25,448 bases of DNA from a virus. The notes under the pieces were generated by a model, which saw only the letters and a program-made list of their open reading frames with translations, made no database searches and was not told the DNA's origin. Location of the stretch: positions 1 to 25,448 of the IMG/VR virus record IMGVR_UViG_3300031766_000056. One strand, written 5' to 3'. The number at the start of each line of letters is the position of its first letter. Positions within the stretch are counted from its first letter, which is position 1. Both the position numbers and the translations under genes were made by a program. Positions 21,923 through 25,448 of the stretch are shown here, piece by piece.

Positions 21923-21961
21923 CAAAAACCACAGAAAAAATTTAAAATAAATATATATACA

Positions 21962-22333
21962 ATGATAAAAAAATATCAAACATTATTAGAAGAATTTCCG
22001 TTTTTGACTGTAATTGAATATGCAGGCAATGAGTATCTGGGAATTATGCAAAATATTGATAACCAAATTGCTACTATGTATGTTTACGATAGAATTCAAA
22101 CCAATCCTGAAAGACAAAAGTTTTTAGCACTTGGTGATGAATGGTGGTGGGAGACAAATAGAAAGTTACCTATTAATATAGCACTTTTAAATAGATGGCC
22201 GTTTAGTTATACTAGCCAAAGTTTTAATATAAAACAAATGGAAGTGGTTGCAGGTCCTGAAGTAAGATTAAGTGATAGTATTACTAAAAGAATTAAAAGA
22301 CGTAATATTAGTCTTTTAAAGAAAAACCCATAA
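21962..22333 (+). CDS. Conserved T4-like phage protein, unknown function (123 aa); only plus-strand gene
   Basis: The core FPFLTVIEYAGNEYLGIMQNID (residues about 12-33 from the chosen start) matches a family I recall from marine T4-like phages: a strand-rich N-terminal half that looks Sm/SH3-like, then GDEWWWETNRKLPINIALL, and a basic tail (SITKRIKRRNISLLKK). Its role is unknown. I chose the ATG at 21962 because family members start close to this point and the 18 extra residues from 21908 are not conserved-looking; no ribosome binding site is obvious for either start. The 3' end overlaps the DnaE-like gene by 26 nt in convergent orientation. Confidence 0.75.
   Translation: MIKKYQTLLEEFPFLTVIEYAGNEYLGIMQNIDNQIATMYVYDRIQTNPERQKFLALGDEWWWETNRKLPINIALLNRWPFSYTSQSFNIKQMEVVAGPEVRLSDSITKRIKRRNISLLKKNP
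22293..22319. repeat. Perfect inverted repeat at convergent gene ends
   Basis: A 9-bp perfect stem TTAAAAGAC / GTCTTTTAA with a 9-nt loop, where the plus-strand 123-aa gene and the minus-strand DnaE-like gene converge. The AAAA...TTTT layout is symmetric, as in weak bidirectional terminators, but only three GC-containing pairs support the stem and both arms are coding. Confidence 0.35.
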
Positions 22334-22892
22334 CCAACATATTAAGCTGTAATACAATAGCCATTGCATAACTTATTGCATGTGCTTTTTTAAAATAATA
22401 TGTTCCATCTGTAGGCTTATCCCATACTGTAGCAAATACTGTATTCCAATCTTTTCCTAACAACCCACGTTTAGCTGGTCTAATAATTGCCAGCACAGCC
22501 GCTAGTTCTTCAACACTAGTAGGTTTCATTTTACTTACAATACCATAATGTGCATGTATATGAAATAGTTTTTCAACTACTTCTTTGTGTTCAAGCAAAT
22601 CCCACATTGGTTCCATTGCAAGTAATTTATCTAATTGTTCATAGCTTTCAACATCTTTGTAAACACTTACATTTAACACATCTAATTTAAAATAACCTTT
22701 GGTTTCTGCTTCTTTATGATCTATTGTGCTTAACCCTGTAAATGGATCACTTGGCATTTCATGGAAATATACACCAGTGTTGTGTTTCTTACGTCTACCA
22801 TTGTCATTAATCATTGCAGGTGTATGTTTAATTAAATCTAATAACTTATTTCTATCTGCTACATCAATGTCAATGTCTGTGTTTACTATCAT
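22308..22892 (-). CDS. Stand-alone DnaE-like (DNA polymerase III alpha) fragment, 194 aa
   Basis: The protein reads as a compacted segment of a bacterial DnaE polymerase. VNTDIDIDVADRNKLLDLI matches the PDFDVDF strand that carries the third catalytic Asp. KKHNTGVYFHEMPSDPF with KGYFKLDVLNVSVYKDV matches the KHAGGV...GLVKFDFLGL region. MKPTSVEELAAVLAIIRPA matches the fingers helix with ALFRPG. YYFKKAHAISYAMAIVLQLNML matches FNKSHSAAYALVSYQT. The PHP domain, the first two catalytic Asps and the tau-binding part are missing, so polymerase activity is unlikely. I chose ATG 22892 over 22925 because it overlaps the zinc-finger gene stop as ATGA after an AGAGG ribosome binding site, and the DnaE match begins there. 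Its role is unknown. Confidence 0.7.
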   Translation of the reverse strand: MIVNTDIDIDVADRNKLLDLIKHTPAMINDNGRRKKHNTGVYFHEMPSDPFTGLSTIDHKEAETKGYFKLDVLNVSVYKDVESYEQLDKLLAMEPMWDLLEHKEVVEKLFHIHAHYGIVSKMKPTSVEELAAVLAIIRPAKRGLLGKDWNTVFATVWDKPTDGTYYFKKAHAISYAMAIVLQLNMLVMGFSLKD

Positions 22893-23569
22893 AAATTTGC
22901 CTCTTCTAAAATTCCTTCTACCCATGTAAAATCTTCAGCATTTGTTTTCATTACTCTTTGCCAATGATATGGGTCTATGTAGTCTGTTACCATCTTTATT
23001 TGTTCACTTGAGAGCTTGTCTAATAGCCCTTGTGCTTGCGAACTTCCATATACTATCCATGGACTAATCTTACCACTACAAATGTGAAATACAGCAAGAT
23101 TTGGCGCCACTGTGCGGAAGTATTCGTTCCAATTATATCCAGATTCATTACTCCATTCTTTTAAGAATAAAACTGTTCTTTCAATAGCTCTATCTGGACT
23201 TTCTGTTTTTAATCTTGTTTTAATCCAAGACGCAAAATTTCTATCGCTTGTCCATCTATCAATTCTTACTTGGTTTTTTAATAACCAACGTGTATATTCA
23301 GGAACATCATCTACACGTAATTCTATACAATATTTTGCATACTTTACAAATGCAGTATAATACTGACTTGATGCAAAGTCATTAAATGATTTAGCACTTT
23401 TTGAATTTGTTCCTATACGATAAAACAATTGATATGATCTAAATGCAAGTTGCACGTCTTTATCTTCTTTGGCCATGTATCTGCGTTTACGTTCGCACAT
23501 ATGCACAGACAAAGTGCTTTCACGCTTAAATACTTTATTACAATATTCGCATTTAAAAACTTCTGTCAT
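22889..23569 (-). CDS. C2HC zinc-finger phage protein (226 aa)
   Basis: The N-terminus FKCEYCNKVFKRESTLSVHMC is a C2H2-like finger (C7, C10, H23, then C25 in place of a second His), followed by a basic stretch ERKRRYM. The remaining 190 residues are helical and aromatic-rich (FRSYQLFYRIG, YTAFVKYAKYC, RWLLKNQVRIDRW) with no known catalytic motif. Proteins of this build occur in T4-like marine phages without assigned function. It overlaps the 152-aa gene by 4 nt and the DnaE-like gene by 4 nt (using the preferred start), so all three are translated together. Nucleic-acid binding is inferred from the finger. Confidence 0.75.
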   Translation of the reverse strand: MTEVFKCEYCNKVFKRESTLSVHMCERKRRYMAKEDKDVQLAFRSYQLFYRIGTNSKSAKSFNDFASSQYYTAFVKYAKYCIELRVDDVPEYTRWLLKNQVRIDRWTSDRNFASWIKTRLKTESPDRAIERTVLFLKEWSNESGYNWNEYFRTVAPNLAVFHICSGKISPWIVYGSSQAQGLLDKLSSEQIKMVTDYIDPYHWQRVMKTNAEDFTWVEGILEEANL

Positions 23570-24024
23570 TTAAGTTTACCAATGAGATCTTTTATTTCTT
23601 TGTCCTTTAATCCGTATTCACGTAGCAATGCTTTAATTTCATCTTTGCTACTGCTTAACATAATATCAATCTCATCATCATTTAGATGTGAATAATTTTC
23701 TACAAACCAGCTCTGTAGTTTATTTTTCTTACCCGCTTTACCTGGTGCTATCCAAGGATGGAATACCGTAGAACCAATTCCAACCAGTTGTAGCAATTGA
23801 TATTGCAACTGTGGGTGTTTTCTTATTGTATTAAAATGCACATTAACTGCTTCATTAGTCCATTCTAAATAATGTTCTGCATGCTTGCCGCCTGCATTAC
23901 TTGTATAACGCATTAATAACCATAAGCCAAGTTTCTTTTTCTCATCATCTGTAAGACTATCATACCAAGCTCGATCTTTTTGATCAATAGATCTCATTTC
24001 TTCTTTGATGTTTAACTTACTCAT
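23566..24024 (-). CDS. Conserved T4-like phage protein, possibly gp62-type clamp-loader small subunit (152 aa)
   Basis: The all-helical layout is IDQKDRAWYDSLTDDEKKKLGLWLLMRYTSN (14-44), then EWTNEAVNVHFNTIRKHPQLQYQLLQLVGIG, then SHLNDDEIDIMLSSSKDEIKALLREYGL. It resembles a family I remember from marine T4-like phages, some members of which I believe are labelled clamp-loader subunit (gp62); the T4 gp62 C-terminal half has a similar helical order. The partners gp44 and gp45 are not in the window, so this stays a suggestion. The ATG overlaps the stop of the Trp-rich small ORF by 4 nt. A TTGACA-type promoter lies about 110 nt upstream. Confidence 0.5.
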   Translation of the reverse strand: MSKLNIKEEMRSIDQKDRAWYDSLTDDEKKKLGLWLLMRYTSNAGGKHAEHYLEWTNEAVNVHFNTIRKHPQLQYQLLQLVGIGSTVFHPWIAPGKAGKKNKLQSWFVENYSHLNDDEIDIMLSSSKDEIKALLREYGLKDKEIKDLIGKLK

Positions 24025-24134
24025 TTATAATTTCCATCTATGTCGTAATGCTTATTATTATATCGAGCCCATAACAAACAATTCCACCAAGGATATCCTT
24101 GTTTTCTTAATTTGCTATACCATGCCCAATACAT
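24021..24134 (-). CDS. Trp-rich small protein (37 aa)
   Basis: An ORF of 38 codons including the stop fills the gap between the 166-aa and 152-aa genes. The product begins MYWAWYSKLRK, continues through GYPWWNCLLWARYNNKHYD and ends GNYK, with 5 Trp and 6 Tyr. Its stop overlaps the next ATG as ATGA, the coupling used throughout this genome, which argues for a real gene. It lies in the same frame as the upstream gene, 6 nt past that gene's TAG stop, so readthrough would make a fusion. No convincing ribosome binding site is seen. Function unknown. Confidence 0.6.
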   Translation of the reverse strand: MYWAWYSKLRKQGYPWWNCLLWARYNNKHYDIDGNYK

Positions 24135-24163
24135 ACTATACTACCAAAGCTCTGCAATGTCAA
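24135..24163 (-). promoter_or_regulatory. Candidate early promoter upstream of the 152-aa gene
   Basis: Minus strand: exact TTGACA (24158-24163), 17-nt spacer, -10 TATAGT (24135-24140, 5 of 6). The -10 directly abuts the ATG of the 37-aa ORF, so a transcript from here would start inside that ORF and serve the 152-aa, zinc-finger and DnaE-like genes. Confidence 0.5.
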
Positions 24164-24641
24164 GCACTTCTGGTAACTTGTTTGCATCTTTAACAAATAA
24201 TACACAAGGCGAATTTGGTTTGTCGCTTAATGGAACACATAATAGGTGTCCATATTTTAGTTTAGGTGCATACCATTTAACATCACTGTATATGTTTACA
24301 ATTGAAATATCTACATATTCTGGTTTAAATCCTGTAATTGGATTAAATGCAAATGCTGTAAATCCTCTATCGTTTAGACTCATAAGACTCATCACCTCTG
24401 GATCGCCTACTTCTGAATCACATATAACAATATGCCAATCAAGTGGCATGCTAATAGTTACTTGTCCAATTTGTAATATTGCCGCTGGTGCATAGAAGCT
24501 TTCTAAAAACACTAGTGGAATAAAATAATAATCTACGTTGCTTGGATTTGTATAATCAAGAATACCATATCTTAAATCGTCAATAGTCTCGGGTATCTCA
24601 TCCAAATCGTAGGTCTTGTTTTCTACGGTTAATATTTTCAT
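24141..24641 (-). CDS. Hypothetical phage protein (166 aa)
   Basis: Family not named. It is beta-rich, with strands such as VDYYFIPLVFLESF, ILQIGQVTISMPLDWHIVICD and DRGFTAFAFNPITG, and ends KYGHLLCVPLSDKPNSPCVLFVKD. There is no signal peptide and no metal motif. It sits 13 nt after uvsW, a position that suggests co-transcription with the helicase and a link to recombination or late-transcription control, but nothing in the sequence shows it. The ribosome binding site is AGAGAG, about 10 nt before the ATG at 24641. Confidence 0.7.
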   Translation of the reverse strand: MKILTVENKTYDLDEIPETIDDLRYGILDYTNPSNVDYYFIPLVFLESFYAPAAILQIGQVTISMPLDWHIVICDSEVGDPEVMSLMSLNDRGFTAFAFNPITGFKPEYVDISIVNIYSDVKWYAPKLKYGHLLCVPLSDKPNSPCVLFVKDANKLPEVLDIAELW

Positions 24642-24654
24642 TTATATTTCTCTC

Positions 24655-25448
24655 TTAACGCCAATCAGTCTTCTCAATAGTAAAAGGATAATTAGCTTCT
24701 TTGTAAAATTTCTTACGTTCTGTAAGATGCTTTTTGCTGAACTTGGCTGTGCTTGTCACATCCCAAATTTGAACAAAATCTTTATCTTCGGCTTTACGAA
24801 CTCCACGTCCTATTGACTGGATAACTCTAACAAACGACTTCCCAGGTTCAAGAAGTATAAGGTTAAATATACGTGGAATATTAATACCAACGGCAGCCAC
24901 ACCGTAGGTTGCGACAGTGATGCTATTAGTTGCTTCATTAATCTCATCATATGCGTCCTTTCTGTCGGTGACTTTCATAGCACCTTTAACAAAAGTAACA
25001 TCTGGTATATTTTCTGCAATTATTTCTCCTGCTTTAATTCTATCTACTAATACAAGTGTATTACCTGTTTCAGCAACTGTTTGAATAAAACTACTGAGAT
25101 ACTTCATACGTTCTTTATCTGTAGTTAAGTAAGTTAACTCACTTTGATAATTATTGTATACCGCCGTTTCTTTTAGTTGAACTACATTAACGTGACAGTT
25201 ACTTAAAACTCCCATGTCTTGTAATTCGCTTGCACTTAATTTATTTGTAACTTCTCCAAGACATGCTTGTAAACTTGCTTTAGCATGATCTTCTTTTGGT
25301 ATAGTTCCAGTAAGTCCCCAACGTAAAGGAATATGTGCAAATTCCTTAGTAAGCATGTCTTTTAAAACATCTGCTTTTGCTTGATGGACTTCGTCTACAA
25401 TAACACAAACTACTCCATCTGAAAACTCTCTTAAACTCAAATCGTCTA
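24655..25448 (-). CDS. uvsW: UvsW-type superfamily 2 DNA/RNA helicase (partial, 5' end outside window)
   Basis: The C-terminal 264 residues of a superfamily 2 helicase are visible; the frame stays open to the right edge, so the true start is outside the window. Seen motifs are II (VIVDEVHQAK, the DExH box), III (LRWGLTGTIP), IV-like NTLVLVDRIKAGEIIAENI, V (ITVATYGVAAVGINIPR) and VI (RVIQSIGRGVRKAEDK). This is the layout of T4 UvsW (about 500 aa), which unwinds branched DNA and R-loops and so shifts replication from origin-dependent to recombination-dependent mode. The downstream 166-aa gene follows after 13 nt. An internal start at 25440 would need TTG and would lose motif I, so I reject it as the gene start. 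Confidence 0.88.
   Translation of the reverse strand, partial: DDLSLREFSDGVVCVIVDEVHQAKADVLKDMLTKEFAHIPLRWGLTGTIPKEDHAKASLQACLGEVTNKLSASELQDMGVLSNCHVNVVQLKETAVYNNYQSELTYLTTDKERMKYLSSFIQTVAETGNTLVLVDRIKAGEIIAENIPDVTFVKGAMKVTDRKDAYDEINEATNSITVATYGVAAVGINIPRIFNLILLEPGKSFVRVIQSIGRGVRKAEDKDFVQIWDVTSTAKFSKKHLTERKKFYKEANYPFTIEKTDWR

Noticed and set aside
21947-21953. Plus-strand ATAAATA just before the 123-aa gene as its late promoter
   Set aside because: It is only 8 nt before the ATG and lies in an AT-only stretch; transcription would start inside or after the start codon.
21908-21961. Longer form of the plus-strand 123-aa gene
   Set aside because: The extra 18 residues look unconserved and would start inside the divergent promoter region; neither start has a clear ribosome binding site, so this is not certain.
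22893-22925. Upstream ATG start for the DnaE-like gene
   Set aside because: It adds 11 Arg-rich residues that overlap the zinc-finger gene; the ATG at 22892 has a better ribosome binding site and an ATGA overlap.
24088-24101. Perfect 14-bp palindrome CAAGGATATCCTTG
   Set aside because: It encodes QGYP codons inside the 37-aa ORF and no second copy was seen; a single palindrome of this length is weak evidence for an operator.
24655-25440. A complete helicase gene starting at 25440
   Set aside because: The codon at 25440 is TTG and the frame stays open to the window edge; helicase motif I would be missing. The gene is cut by the window.
1-25448. tRNA genes, CRISPR arrays, insertion sequences, integrase or attachment sites
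   Set aside because: None could be found by eye: no cloverleaf with a TTCRA loop, no direct-repeat array, no transposase motifs, and the dense operons leave little room.

Overview
This window looks like a stretch of an AT-rich, T4-like marine myovirus genome of the cyanophage/pelagiphage type. The evidence is a T4-type replication set (UvsW helicase, gp61 primase, gp41 helicase), a class Ia ribonucleotide reductase with its glutaredoxin, a PAAR spike-tip protein, several virion-type proteins, very tight packing with many 4-nt ATGA overlaps, and promoters that resemble the T4 late element (TATAAATA). No photosynthesis genes, tRNAs, integrase or CRISPR are visible, so the host cannot be fixed from this window; a marine alphaproteobacterium or a picocyanobacterium is the likely range. 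All supported genes but one lie on the minus strand, so transcription runs from high to low coordinates.

Layout in the direction of transcription. (1) 25448-22308: 3' part of uvsW, a 166-aa unknown, a 37-aa Trp-rich small ORF, a 152-aa protein (possibly gp62-like), a C2HC zinc-finger protein, and a stand-alone fragment of a DnaE-type polymerase. (2) 21962-22333: the only plus-strand gene, convergent with the DnaE-like gene. (3) 21895-21062: a virion-type protein behind a late promoter. (4) 21052-18651: primase gp61 and helicase gp41 behind an early promoter. (5) 18605-14878: a late operon with an 82-aa protein, a Pol-beta-type nucleotidyltransferase, a ligase-like protein with a KxDG motif, a DUF6356-like protein, and two presumed virion or accessory proteins. 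(6) 14802-12705: a coiled-coil/transmembrane protein (holin-like), a very basic small protein, and three unknown proteins. (7) 12657-8345: an acidic helical protein, small unknowns, a virion protein with a flagellin-hook-IN-like motif, then an unusual accessory trio: nitroreductase, SGNH hydrolase and a kinase-like protein. (8) 8313-7621: a RecB/Cas4-like PD-(D/E)XK nuclease with its own early promoter. (9) 7592-6210: a tail-fibre-like protein and a conserved unknown behind a late promoter. (10) 6151-559: nrdA, nrdB, glutaredoxin and an Lsm-like protein (early promoter), continuing without a break into PAAR and a 427-aa structural protein (internal late promoter). (11) 449-1: a 95-aa unknown and the start of a signal-peptide protein behind a strong early promoter.

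The promoters divide the genes into two programmes. Five sites with an exact TTGACA, a 17-nt spacer and a sigma70-like -10 stand before DNA-metabolism genes. Seven NATAAATA sites stand before virion-type genes. Within the late programme the most unusual content is the nucleotidyltransferase plus ligase-like pair (16308-18360) and the nitroreductase/SGNH/kinase-like trio (8345-10640). The DnaE fragment (22308-22892) is the most unexpected single gene. No gene-free stretch exceeds 300 bases. Family assignments come from reading motifs by eye; no database search was run.
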